Part shown: one piece after another, positions 29,797 through 41,500 of the stretch
How positions within the stretch are numbered: position 1 is the stretch's first letter
How the letters are laid out: every line of letters starts with the position of its first letter
From: Oreohelix idahoensis
Lineage: Eukaryota; Mollusca; Gastropoda; Stylommatophora; Oreohelicidae
Length of the DNA stretch: 64,000 nucleotides
Assembly: GCA_024509875.1 (NCBI GenBank)
Contig: JAMPIV010009912.1
Coordinates: 124,001-188,000, forward strand
Direction: 5' to 3'
Notes under the pieces: model-generated
The model's database searches: none
What the model was told of the DNA's origin: nothing
Seen by the model: only the letters and a program-made list of their open reading frames with translations
Position numbers and translations under genes: made by a program

Positions 29797-32043
29797 CATT
29801 AATGTTACCACTAGATACATTAATGTTACCACTAGAGACATTAATGTTACCACTAGAGACATTAATGTTACCACTAGAGACATTAATGTTACCACTAGAG
29901 ACCATTAATGTTACCACTAGAGACCATTAATGTTACCACTAGAGACATTAATGTTACCACTAGAGACATTAATGTTACCACTAGAGACATTAATGTTACC
30001 ACTAGAGACATTAATGTTACCGCTAGAGACATTAATGTTACCGCTAGAGACATTAATGTTACCGCTAGAGACATTAATGTTACCGCTAGAGACATTAATG
30101 TTACCGCTAGAGACATTAATGTTACCGCTAGAGACATTAATGTTACCGCTAGAGACATTAATGTTACCACTAGAGACATTAATGTTACCACTAGAGACAT
30201 TAATGTTACCACTAGAGACATTAATGTTACCACTAGACACATTAATGTTACCACTAGACACATTAATGTTACCACTAGACACATTAATGTTACCACTAGA
30301 CACATTAATGTTACCACTAGACACATTAATGTTACCACTAGACACATTAATGTTACCACTAGACACATTAATGTTACCACTAGACACATTAATGTTACCA
30401 CTAGACACATTAATGTTACCACTAGACACATTAATGTTACCACTAGAGACATTAATGTTACCACTAGAGACATTAATGTTACCACTAGAGACATAAATGT
30501 TACCACTAGAGACATAAATGTTACCACTAGAGACATTAATGTTACCACTAGAGACATTAATGTTACCACTAGAGACATTAATGTTACCACTAGAGACATT
30601 AATGTTACCACTAGAGACATTAATGTTACCACTAGAGACATTAATGTTACCCCTAGAGACATTAATGTTACCACTAGAGACATAAATGTTACCACTAGAA
30701 ACATTAATGTTACCACTAGAGACATTAATGTTACCACTAGAGACCATTAATGTTACCACTAGAGACCATTAATGTTACCACTAGAGACCATTAATGTTAC
30801 CACTAGAGACCATTAATGTTACCACTAGAGACCATTAATGTTACCACTAGAGACCATTAATGTTACCACTAGAGACCATTAATGTTACCACTAGAGACAT
30901 TAATGTTACCACTAGAGACATTAATGTTACCACTAGAGACATAAATGTTACCACTAGAGACCATTAGTGTTACCACTAGAGACATTAATGTTACCACTAG
31001 AGACCATTAATGTTACCACTAGAGACATTAATGTTACCACTAGAGACCATTAATGTTACCACTAGAGACCATTAATGTTACCACTAGAGACATTAATGTT
31101 ACCACTAGAGACATTAATGTTACCACTAGAGACATTAATGTTACCACTAGAGACATTAATGTTACCACTAGAGAAATAAATGTTACCACTAGAGACATAA
31201 ATGTTACCACTAGAGACATTAATGTTACCACTAGAGACATTAATGTTACCACTAGAGACATTAATGTTACCACTAGAGACATTAATGTTACCACTAGAGA
31301 CATTAATGTTACCACTAGAGACATTAATGTTACCACTAGAGACCATTAATGTTACCACTAGAGACCATTAATGTTACCACTAGAGCCATTAATGTTACCA
31401 ATAGAGACATTAATGTTACCACTAGAGACCATTAATGTTACCACTAGAGACATTAATGTTACCACTAGAGACATTAATGTTACCACTAGAGACACTAATG
31501 TTACCACTAGAGACACTAATGTTACCACTAGAGACATTAATGTTACCACTAGAGACATTAATGTTACCACTAGAGACATTAATGTTACCACTAGAGACAT
31601 TAATGTTACCACTAGAGACATTAATGTTACCACTAGAGACATTAATGTTACCACTAGAGACATTAATGTTACCACTAGAGACATTAATGTTACCACTAGA
31701 GACACTAATGTTACCACTAGAGACACTAATGTTACCACTAGAGACACTAATGTTACCACTAGAGACACTAATGTTACCACTAGAGACATTAATGTTACCA
31801 CTAGAGACATTAATGTTACCACTAGAGACATTAATGTTACCACTAGAGACATTAATGTTACCACTAGAGACATTAATGTTACCACTAGAGACATTAATGT
31901 TACCACTAGAGACATTAATGTTACCACTAGAGACATAAATGTTACCACTAGAGACATTAATGTTACCACTAGACATAAATGTTACCACTAGAGACATTAA
32001 TGTTACCACTAGAGACATTAATGTTACCACTAGAGACATAAAG
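29797..32043 (+). repeat. 21-bp minisatellite, about 106 copies
   Basis: The unit is ACTAGAGACATTAATGTTACC with a 22-bp variant (GAGACCATTAATG). Variants are clustered: CGCTAGAGAC from about 30019 to 30165, ACTAGACAC from about 30230 to 30440, AGACCATT at 30740-30890 and AGACACTAATG near 31490 and 31700. The unit is a multiple of three and lacks stops in most frames, so long repetitive frames on both strands are artefacts. Confidence 0.95.
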
Positions 32044-32569
32044 GTGACATCAGAACAATTGTAGGAACTACATCCTGTATACAATTTATTGAGAGAAAAT
32101 TAACTAGTTTGGTCATCTCACGAGAATAGAGCCCGATCAATTACAACAATACGCCTACAAGAGTAAAATATCTGGTTATAGAGTACGGAGAGGATCAAGA
32201 CTCAGATGAGTAGACAATATTACAGTAATCCTTCAACATTTCGGGCTATGCCACACACTTGGTTCAAGAACGAAAGCGTCATCTTCCCACGACGCTTCAC
32301 GGCAAACAGACCGTAAAGGAAAAGTAAAGAAAGTGAAGGGCAGAAAAACAGAGGCATTTAAAAACAGGAACAAAAGCAGCTGCGAACATAAACAGTAGGA
32401 CATGTAGCTTTTTTTTTTTTTTTTACAGAAAAATGTGCCTGAGCTTCACGAAAGGCGAAGGCTGGGCCAGGGTTTGTTAATGTGTCACAGTAAGACAAGT
32501 GAACTGAAGAAAAACTAATACAGTATTATGATTGGAAAGTTACTTGTCACGCGCACCGGAAGTGACGTT
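32044..32569. other. intergenic, nothing recognised
   Basis: Unique-looking sequence between the 21-bp array and a LINE. No feature is supported except a poly-T run at 32410-32424. Confidence 0.5.
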
Positions 32570-34375
32570 CTAGATAACGACTTCCGTTGACTTTTGCACA
32601 ACAAATATTTTCAAGAACACGATTTTCGTTATCTGACGAAATTTTAATTCTTTCTTTGTCAAGTCAGTCCTATTGTATGGCTGTGAAACATGGAAAACAA
32701 CAAAAACAATAGCCAAAAGGTTACAGACTTTCATAAATGGGTGCTTGCATAGAATAGAAGGATTGAAGTGGTATGACAAGGTCATTAATGTAGAACTGTT
32801 GACAAGAACCAGACAAGTGTCAGTGGAACAAGAGATGACAAGAACCAGACAAGTGTCAGTGGAACAAGAGATGACAAGAACCAGACAAGTGTCAGTGGAA
32901 CAAGAGATGACAAGAACCAGACAAGTGTCAGTGGAACAAGAGTTGCCAAGAATCAGACATGTGCCAGTGGAACAAGAGTTGACAAGAACCAGACATGTGC
33001 CAGTGGAACAAGAGTTGACAAGAATCAGACATGTACAGTGGAACAAGAGATGACAAGAACCAGACATGTGTCAGTGGAACAAGAGATGACAAGAACCAGA
33101 CATGTGCCAGTGGAACAAGAGTTGACAAGAACCAGACAAGTGTCAGTGGAACAAGAGTTGCCAAGAATCAGACATGTGCCAGTGGAACAAGAGTTGACAA
33201 GAACCAGACATGTGCCAGTGGAACAAGAGTTGACAAGAATCAGACATGTACAGTGGAACAAGAGATGACAAGAACCAGACATGTGTCAGTGGAACAAGAG
33301 ATGACAAGAACCAGACATGTGCCAGTGGAACAAGAGATAACAAGAACCAGACAAGTGCCAGTGGAACAAGAGTTGACAAGAACCAGACAAGTGTCAGTGG
33401 AACAAGAGTTGACAAGAACCAGACACGTGTCAGTGGAACAAGAGTTGACAAGAACCAGACAAGTGTCAGTGGAACAAGAGTTGACAAGAACCAGACAAGT
33501 GTCAGTGGAACAAGAGTTGACAAGAACCAGACAAGTGTCAGTGGAACAAGAGTTGCCAAGAATCAGACATGTGCCAGTGGAACAAGAGTTGACAAGAACC
33601 AGACATGTGCCAGTGGAACAAGAGTTGACAAGAATCAGACATGTACAGTGGAACAAGAGTTGACAAGAATCAGACAAGTGTCAGTGGAACAAGAGTTGAC
33701 AAGAATCAGACATGTGCCAGTGGAACAAGAGATAACAAGAACCAGACATGTGCCAGTGGAGCAAGAGATGACAAGAACCAGACAAGTGTCAGTGGAACAA
33801 GAGTTGACAAGAACCAGACAAGTGCCAGTGGAACAAGAGTTGACAAGAACCAGACAAGTGTCAGTGGAACAAGAGATGACAAGAACCAGACAAGTGTCAG
33901 TGGAACAAGAGATAACAAGAACCAGACATGTACAGTGGAACAAGAGATAACAAGAACCAGACAAGTGCCAGTGGAACAAGAGATGACAAGAACCAGACAT
34001 GTGCCAGTGGAACAAGAGATGACAAGAACCAGACAAGAGCTAGTGGAACAAGAGATAACAAGAACCAGACAAGAGCTAGTGGAACAAGAGATGACAAGAA
34101 CCAGACAAGTGTCAGTGGAACAAGAGATGAGAAGAAGACGCTGCCGATGGATAGGGCACACATTAAGGAAACCTGTTGATAGCATTACTAGGCAGTCCTT
34201 GTTCTGTAATCCCCTGGTTAAGATGGGCAGACCGAAAAAACACACGGAGAAGAGAACTGGAGATAGAAATGAAAGGGGTGAGGATGGCACGGAAATACCT
34301 TGAGCTGATGGCACGGGACGGACAGTGCATGAGTTTGTTGAAGGTCCTTGCTTCTTACGGAGCTGTAACGTAATG
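32570..34375 (+). mobile_element. LINE tail with a 1.3-kb 36-bp array inside its frame
   Basis: The left flank reads VLLYGCETWKTTKTIAKRLQ and TFINGCLHRIEGLKWYDKVI. The array of TRTRQVSVEQEM units follows, and then the frame resumes with RRRRCRWIGHTLRKPVDSIT, RQSLFCNP and a frameshifted K-GRPKKH block to about 34375. In the related copy at 6275 the same boundary reads VPVEQELRRRLWRWIGHTLK with a single unit, so the array is an in-frame expansion of 12 codons. The 5' part with RT is absent. Confidence 0.85.
32812..34128 (+). repeat. 36-bp minisatellite, about 36 copies, LINE-derived, with higher-order units
   Basis: The unit is ACAAGAACCAGACAAGTGTC followed by AGTGGAACAAGAGATG. A shortened variant (GACATGTACAGTGG) marks positions 33031, 33246, 33641 and 33928. 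Blocks between the first two markers repeat as ~215-bp six-unit groups, showing higher-order duplication. Confidence 0.92.
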
Positions 34376-34377
34376 AT

Positions 34378-34582
34378 TGATTTCTCTCTTTTATGATAGG
34401 AGATTCTATATAGAATGTTATAACAGGAAGATTTCTCTCTTTTATGATAGGAGACTCTATATAGAGTGTTACAACAGGAAGATTTCTCTCTTTTATGATA
34501 GGAGACTCTATATAGAGTGTTACAACAGGAAGATTTCTCTCTTTTATGATAGGAAACTCTATATAGAGTGTTACAACAGGAG
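34378..34582 (+). repeat. 51-bp tandem repeat, 4 copies, at the LINE 3' end
   Basis: The unit starts TTTCTCTCTTTTATGATAGG and contains ACTCTATATAGAGTGTTACA, which includes the palindrome CTCTATATAGAG. It begins right after the GTAATGATTGAT terminus of the preceding LINE. Confidence 0.9.
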
Positions 34583-34589
34583 GAAATCT

Positions 34590-34745
34590 GATCATCAGAA
34601 GTGTCTCCCGTCGGTCATGTGTTTCTGTCCTTTACCTTCTGGACACTCTAAGGGTGTCAGGCCAACTTGGGCCATGACTCGCAAGTGTTCACCTCCTGTT
34701 ATCTCAACGCCTGCGCTGCGAATTGAACCCATCCACCTTGGTGGC
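34590..34745 (-). mobile_element. possible SINE fragment
   Basis: The minus strand contains a B-box-like GGGTTCAATTCGCAG near 34715 and a SINE-like body. No second copy exists in this window, so the call is tentative. Confidence 0.3.
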
Positions 34746-34954
34746 AACTTCTAACTTCACTCCTGGTTTTATCGATGCTGCCAGTTTGGGGCAATTGTGA
34801 AAGTAACCATTATGTTGTATATAAATTACTGTCCTAAATTCCCCAGCCCGTTGTGGTTGTTCCAGAGCGAACATGAGGCTCTTTCTGTCGTTTCCCTGAG
34901 CCTTTTAAGTGCCCTTCACTAGTTTTATGATCTGTTTCGTTCTTTACTCTTCTT

Positions 34955-35163
34955 CTTCTTCAAGAACCATGTCTAGTGGCGTAGGAGATCATGTCTATCC
35001 ACAACTTCCTGTCTCCAGTACAATTTATCAATTCTGCTGTTGACTTCTTTCCATGCCACGATGTCAAACTGTCCAGTATTTGCTCTCTTTGTCTTCCCCT
35101 ATCTCTTGTTCCTTCAATCTTACCTGTTGTTACGATATATTCCAGCTTTCCTCTTCTCATAAC
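34955..35163 (-). mobile_element. LINE C-terminal fragment
   Basis: The minus-strand frame reads MRRGKLEYIVTTGKIEGTRD, RGRQREQILDSLTSWHGKKS, TAELINCTGDRKLWIDMISY and ATRHGS. This is the conserved extreme C-terminus of a widespread LINE family. The frame is open, and it represents the unexpanded form of the element at 16150-18730. Confidence 0.85.
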
Positions 35164-35179
35164 TTGCCCTCATTCCATT

Positions 35180-35640
35180 TGCTGCAGGTATCGACGGCAG
35201 GAATAGAAAACATCAACAGAATCCTAAAATCTTCAAGAACTGATATGGATCTACTGTCCTGGTCATGCAGGGGTACGTGGCAATGAGAGAGCTGACAGAC
35301 TGGCATCGAGAGCACCCATGGTGGAGACACTGGATATGGATAAGTGAGAGATACTAAGGGCAGTTAATGATCGCCTGCTGGATAATGACACTGCAATGTG
35401 TCACGGAATCGCCTCACCTGCTTTGCAGTAGTGGTCCAACAGTGGCCAAAACTCAAGAGTATCTAATATGGGTCTTCAAAGGTGTCCACCTTCGCACAAG
35501 ATTACTCTTGGCAGATTTGTGGATAGAAGAATAATGATGCTTCTATCTCAAGGGAGTATTCATAAGATATTTCAGAAGTCAAGAAGAACAATGCTATGGT
35601 GGGCAGGGCAATTGTTAACTTATATCTGATCCGACGCCTT
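35180..35640 (+). mobile_element. RNase H-LINE fragment
   Basis: The frames include YCPGHAG-RGN-RADRLA (35245-35305), the conserved RNase H C-terminal motif. They continue with a DKWEILRAVNDRLL-like block and a WW-G-LL end near 35600. It has several frameshifts. A related piece is at 58590-58790. Confidence 0.65.
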
Positions 35641-36110
35641 TTATGAAGGATTAAGCAATTATTAATTTCAGCTCGTTCAAGCCCCCACCCTGATTTATTC
35701 AGTGGAATTCTTCTTATAATGGTACAGCTCTGTTTAGGGAGTATTTAGTAAATTGACTGAGGCAAACATGCAGTACATTCAAAATGACTAAATCGACGTT
35801 AAATGTGTATATTTACAAATAACAAAATTTAATAATCTTAAGTTTTAACAGTTTTTAAAACATGAATAATGATTGATCAAGACAAATATCATCACTGTTG
35901 TGATGTACTGGTTATTTTATGTAAGAAGTCACTTGGCAGCATAAAGGTTTCCCTTAGCTGCCAATATGGTAGTTTCTTCTCCCGCTGGGTTTTTTGGGTT
36001 CTGTGTAGATAGGTCACTGGAGTTCTCGTGTCTCTGGTCAAGATTGTAGGGCGCAGCCCATTGCCAGAAATGTCAGGGAGTGTCTACGAAGTTGGTCCCT
36101 TGCCTTTAAG
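35641..36110. other. intergenic, nothing recognised
   Basis: This is the sequence left of the Gmr1-like LTR element. It shows no supported feature. Confidence 0.5.
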
Positions 36111-36115
36111 CTCAG

Positions 36116-38539
36116 TGTCGTAAATTTATTTTGAGAGAAAAGAGTCGTAGAAATAGTGGTCCGGTTTAGAGTGGAAAATGATGATGGTAAGCTCAGTGAT
36201 AGAAAATGTAGAGATTTAATAGTTGCTTCACAGCGTGCTGGAGGAGAGTAAAGACAGACTTATTTACGACAAATCGTGTCTCTCAATCTTCTCTTTCACT
36301 CTCCTGGTCAAACAATTATTTGCCAGTTTTCCAGACTCGCATCTGCGCGCTCACCGATTTGGTGTTTTCAAACACACACACGACGTTGATACAAACTATA
36401 TTAAACGAATAGGGGAAATGTTGGGCTTTGGGTATATCCAACACACAGAACTAAATGAGTTTAGGTGATTTTATTCACTTTAAACATCAATCACTAAAAA
36501 TATCAGATATTACATAAATTATCATAAGTACACAAATGCAAATAACAAGTTTGGGAGGGGGTGAAGAAGATTGGTATCGACTAAGCCCTTCCCGCTCATT
36601 AGACAAAGACAAACCCAGTCCAGAGATAGATAATATCAGGAACACGGGTACGTTAACCTAACAGTAAAGTTAATTACTCTGAAAGAGGTGTTACCAAGTT
36701 AGGTATAGGTGATAGAAAAAAAAACCTGTTCTTCCCAGCTGTTCTTCCCTTTACTAAGCAAATGGAAAGGAGGTGGTTTTAAACAGAGTTAACAAATTAT
36801 CAACTATCCCACTTAAAGGAACAATGTAGGGTATACAGAAAAGATATATGTTACCAGGTAAGCAAGTTAACAAAATGGTCACACAAAAGAATTAATTTCC
36901 TGTCATTCATACGCGCTAGCAAAGGCCTTCACTCATCTTGCTCTCACTTACCGATGTGAAAAAATCTTGCACTCCATAGAATAACACAACAGCAGTTACA
37001 CCTCAACTAAATGTATGAGTGTTTGTTCAAGTTCTAGCCCCAGATTATCGGGTAGGCGGTCAGCACATAAAAGGGTCAAGTAATCGCTGGAAAATGAATC
37101 TGTAGTTGTGTCTCTTTTCTTAATAACAGTTTCTATGGGAGGGCACGGTCTCTGATACCGGGGTGAGGATGGTGTAGTCTATTTGACTATGCCGCTGATA
37201 ATAAAATTCTTACGCGTGCTGGTACACTTTATCCGTGAGGTATGGTTTAAGTCCAGTGAGAAAACTAGTCACATCACTGTTCAGGAAATTATGAATTATC
37301 TCTCTGTGTCAGTAAACTAACAAAGCTCGGGCCAGTGTTCTTCTTCCCTTTACGACTTAAGTTGTTTGATGGTGCGTTAAATTTGTCTTTGGGTGTGCTT
37401 TCTTTGCTATAAGTTAGATAGCGGAATTCCAAACATAGAATCGCCTCAAAGATTAAAAATTTACACAGTCTCAACAAGTTCTGCGTCAGGGGAACTCTAC
37501 ACACTGTTTATGCTTTGCTTTGCTTAGATTGATTTCTTTATTGCTTTCTTAATGCTGGGATCGCACAGGTTACGATCACTCTGTATGAAAAAAAAAAAAA
37601 GACATGTAATATACCGAAAACAAATAACCTTCTAAAGCGCGATGAATTTCCCGTTAAGCCTATAATACACTCGAGTATTTAATTATGTATTTAATAAACA
37701 CTGCGCGAATTCTAGTGGTTAAAAACCCACATCTATAAAACTAGGACTTAACTGAATTTATTAATTATAAATTCCTTCACGACTTTAAAAGTTAATTTAA
37801 GCATCTATTATCTTTTGAAATAATATAATAGATAGATCATTATATTTAAAACTGGAACTCTTGAGATGGTTTAATTAAATAGATTTAAATTAACACAAAA
37901 TCCCTTGAAATAGAATGACTAGACCACTGATCACTTTACACAATATATATTTTACCGCTTTGCACAGAATTAGAAATCACTGCAAATATATATAAAATCC
38001 AGGGGAAAATCTATAACAAGATTTCAATAAAGCTAGTGCTTCTGTAAAGGTCTGGCCAGCGAGTGATAACGTGTCTAGTTCTTCATGGTCTATTTAGCTA
38101 AAATGGAATGTAAGTTGAGTGGGACATGATAAACTTGACAACTTATTTGATCTCACGAACTTTTGGGGATCTGACCGCCAAATCAAGAGAAGAAGCCGCC
38201 CCCTGGTCTTCGTATCCGCTCGCTGCTGCCCGTTTCGCTTTCCCCCGTTCGCTCGGTTCCTCGATTGACACCGAGACGTGAAATTAGCGGCAAGCAACTG
38301 CGTCTCGTATCAGGGAAAACTACTGTCTTTGATAGCGCCGATAGTCTCCCCTAAGATCCCTCGGTCTGTCTCTTTGATCTCGTCGCTGTATCCTACATGA
38401 GTCCCGGTGGAATGCGTTCTGGCAAACGAAAAGTTACAACAAATGTTCAGGGGTTCTAATGTTATGAAAAGCTAAAGGTCCCTTTAAATCATCCATCATA
38501 TCAGGGAAAATTCACTAGTCAAACTAGACGTACGTCACA
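36116..38539 (-). repeat. 3' LTR of the Gmr1-like element (2424 bp)
   Basis: On the plus strand it runs from TGTCGTAAATTTATTTTGAG to GACGTACGTCACA. It is nearly identical to 43873-46293. Differences seen include an extra CTCTTGAG-like 8-bp segment here near 37858 and a few substitutions. The end of the pol frame lies inside this LTR. No other gene is seen in it. Confidence 0.92.
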
Positions 38540-41500
38540 ATCGTCCCCACTTTTAGACATGAAACCATTTTTCATGTTTTCATTTTTGACAATGGAGGTG
38601 ACCTGATTGGTGATTTTAGGATGAGTGGTATCTTCAGTTTGCTCTTCTTCTTCTGTAGACCAGTTTCTACTCAGAAAATCAGCCCCGACATTCTGTCTTC
38701 CCGGAATATATTCCACTTTGAAAGAATAGACGCTTAGAAGGAGGGCCCAACGCATGATCCTAGCGTTAAATTCTTTATTGGCACCAAGAAATGCTAACGG
38801 AGCGTGGTCTGTTTGCACCGTGAACGATGTACCATAAAGAAACTCATGATGGCGTCTGATACCGTCAATCAGAGCAAGACATTCCCTTTCAACTACGCTG
38901 TAGTTCCGTTCCGCTTTATTTAATTTCCGACTGCCATAGGCAACTGGAAATAGCATGTTCAGGTCACTGTCATCGGCTTGAAGCAGTGTTGACCCGATGC
39001 CCTGACCTGACGCGTCGACTCTCAGTACAAAAGGTTTCTTGAGGTCAGGCAACCTCAAAATGGGGTATGCAGACAACTGTCCTTTCAAAGTGCTATACGC
39101 GTGTTCGCACTTTTGATCCCATATGACCTTATCAGGACAACCTTTCTTTGTGAGGTCAGTCAGAGGTGCCGTCAGTCCGTTGAAGTTCTGGATGTACTTC
39201 TGATAGTATGCACATAGCGATATGAAGGAACGTACGTCTTTCTTCGTTCGGGGTCTTTTTGCTGCCACTATTTTCTCCACGTTCTTCTTAATAGGCCAAC
39301 TGCATCCGTGAGAAATAGTGTGCCCCAGGAAGTCTAACTGTTCAAACCCGATGAGACATTTGCTAGGTCTGGCTGTGAGACCCGTTTCCTGTAGTCTCCT
39401 GAGGAGCATAGCAACCGTAGCAATATGTTCTTCATAGGTTTCCGATGCAATTAAGATGTCATCCATGAAATTATGGATATGGGGACTTTGCAAAGGTTCT
39501 AGAAGCTTCCTCATCATCCTGGTGAACACTCCTGGTGCGTTATGCAAACCGAACGGCATCACGTTAAATGTGTAATGTCCTTCACTAGTGCTGAAAGCTA
39601 ACAAAGGTTTAATTTCCTCCTTGACTGGTATTTGATAATAACCTTTACTGAGGTCAATCTTGGAGAAGATCTTAGCTTTGCTGAGCTTGGTGAACAACTC
39701 AGAAACAGTTTGGAGAGGTTCGGGCTGGAATTCCGTTACAGCGTTTAGCAACCTGTAATCAATGCACAGCCGAACTTCCTTATTGGGCTTCTGCAACAGC
39801 ACTACGCTCGAGCTGTAAGGAGATGTAGACTCACTGATAATTCCTGCCTGACGCAGCTTGTCTATTTCTCCGCGAAGTGCATCAGCTTTAGCGTACGGGA
39901 TGGGGTAAACTCTGGTTTGAACAGGGGTCTCGTTTGTTAATTTCATATCAAATTCAATGAGATTTGTTCGACCAGGTACATCCGTTAAAACTGCACTGTA
40001 CTGTTTTAGTAGAGCCCTAGTTTCTGTTTGTTGTTCTGGTGAGAGATTGTCGCCGAACTTGACATCTTTAAAGGATTCTGTGGGTTGCAGTGGATACTCC
40101 ATGCAACCATCATCATCTTCCTCGTCTTCCGTTGCTATGGCGACAGCCAGGAGATGCTCGGAGGATGGCACCGGTCTTTCCAAATATTTCTTTAGCAGAT
40201 TTATGTGGAAGACCTTCTCCTTTCCTTTGATGGAGATCTTGTAGTTGGTACGTGAGATCTTTTTAAGGACGGTAAACGGTCCTTGCCATCCGATGCGAAG
40301 TTTATTGCTTCCGGTTGGAAGTAGCAATAGGACTTTCTCCCCTGGTTGTAGTTCTCTCTCTTTTGCAGCTTTGTTGTATCTTTTAGTAATTTTAGCGCGG
40401 GCTTTCTTAAGGTTGGTAGTAGCTAGATCCCATCCTAGCTTTAGCCTTTCCTTAAGCTCAGATACATACTTGCTTGCAGAGACGACTGTCTCGTCAGCCT
40501 TCTGGTCTGTCAGGGACCGAAGTAAGGCTTCTAGTGGCCCCTTAATAGGTCTGCCAAATAAAAGTGTAGCTGGCGCAAAACCCGTAGACGCTTGGGGTAC
40601 CTCTCGGTAGGCGAATAAGGCAGCCGATATATATTGGTCCCAGTCTTCCGGTTTCTCCTGACCCAGCTTACGTAACATCATGGTGAGGGTACCGTTAAAA
40701 CGTTCCACGAGCCCATTTCCGGCCGGATGGTAGGGACTTGTGTGGATATGTTTGGCCCTCAAGATCTTAAAGATCTCCTCCATTAACAGGCTACGGAATT
40801 GGGATCCATTGTCCGTCAAAACTTGTTGAGGGAATCCCAACCGTGTAAAAATTTGCACAAGGGCTTCTGCGACATGCTTGGAATTAGTGCATGGTAGCGG
40901 TACGGCTTCGGCCCACATAGTGCAAGTGTCAACTAAGGTCAGGATGAACCTGTTCCTTCTTTTGGTCTTTTCCAGAGGACCAATAATGTCGACAGCAACC
41001 CGTTCAAATGGAGTCCCTACTATTGGCATTTGCCCCATAGGTACTGGGGGTGTCAAGTGCTTGGGTGCTACCCGTTGGCACTGGGCGCAGGATTTCACGT
41101 ACCTGACAATGTCAGAGTTCATTCCTGGCCACCAATAGTGGTTTTTTATTCGCTGAATAGTGGCGTTTTGTCCCATGTGTCCGCTAAAGGGAAGAGAGTG
41201 CCCCATTTCTAAGATCTGGTTTCTGTATTGCGTCGGTACTAGGAGCTGGTTATTCCCCGTGTCCGGGTTGCCCGTTCTACGATACAATACACCATCCTTA
41301 GAAAAGATGTCTCCGTTGTGTCTGGGGTCCTTAGCCATGGGCAGTTTTTTAAAGCAGGGCGCCAGAGTAGGGTCCTTTTGTTGCGCCTCCTTCAGTTCAT
41401 TCGGCAACAAGTTTGGCGCAGGCTCCCTCTCCTTCTTGGCTTGCCCTCTTGTGGTTACCGCTGCCACAATCGGCTCCTTAGGTCTCCCAATGAACACATA

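Noticed and set aside
29895..31991. Several 100-280-residue frames in the 21-bp array (INVTTRD, LMSLVVT and SSGNINV repeats)
   Set aside because: Multiple frames on both strands are open at once, as expected for a 21-bp tandem repeat. There is no start context, splice context or domain.
32673..34303. Repetitive frames (DKNQTCASGTRV and others) suggesting an antifreeze- or mucin-like protein
   Set aside because: 36-bp expansion inside a LINE tail, flanked by recognisable LINE protein sequence on both sides.
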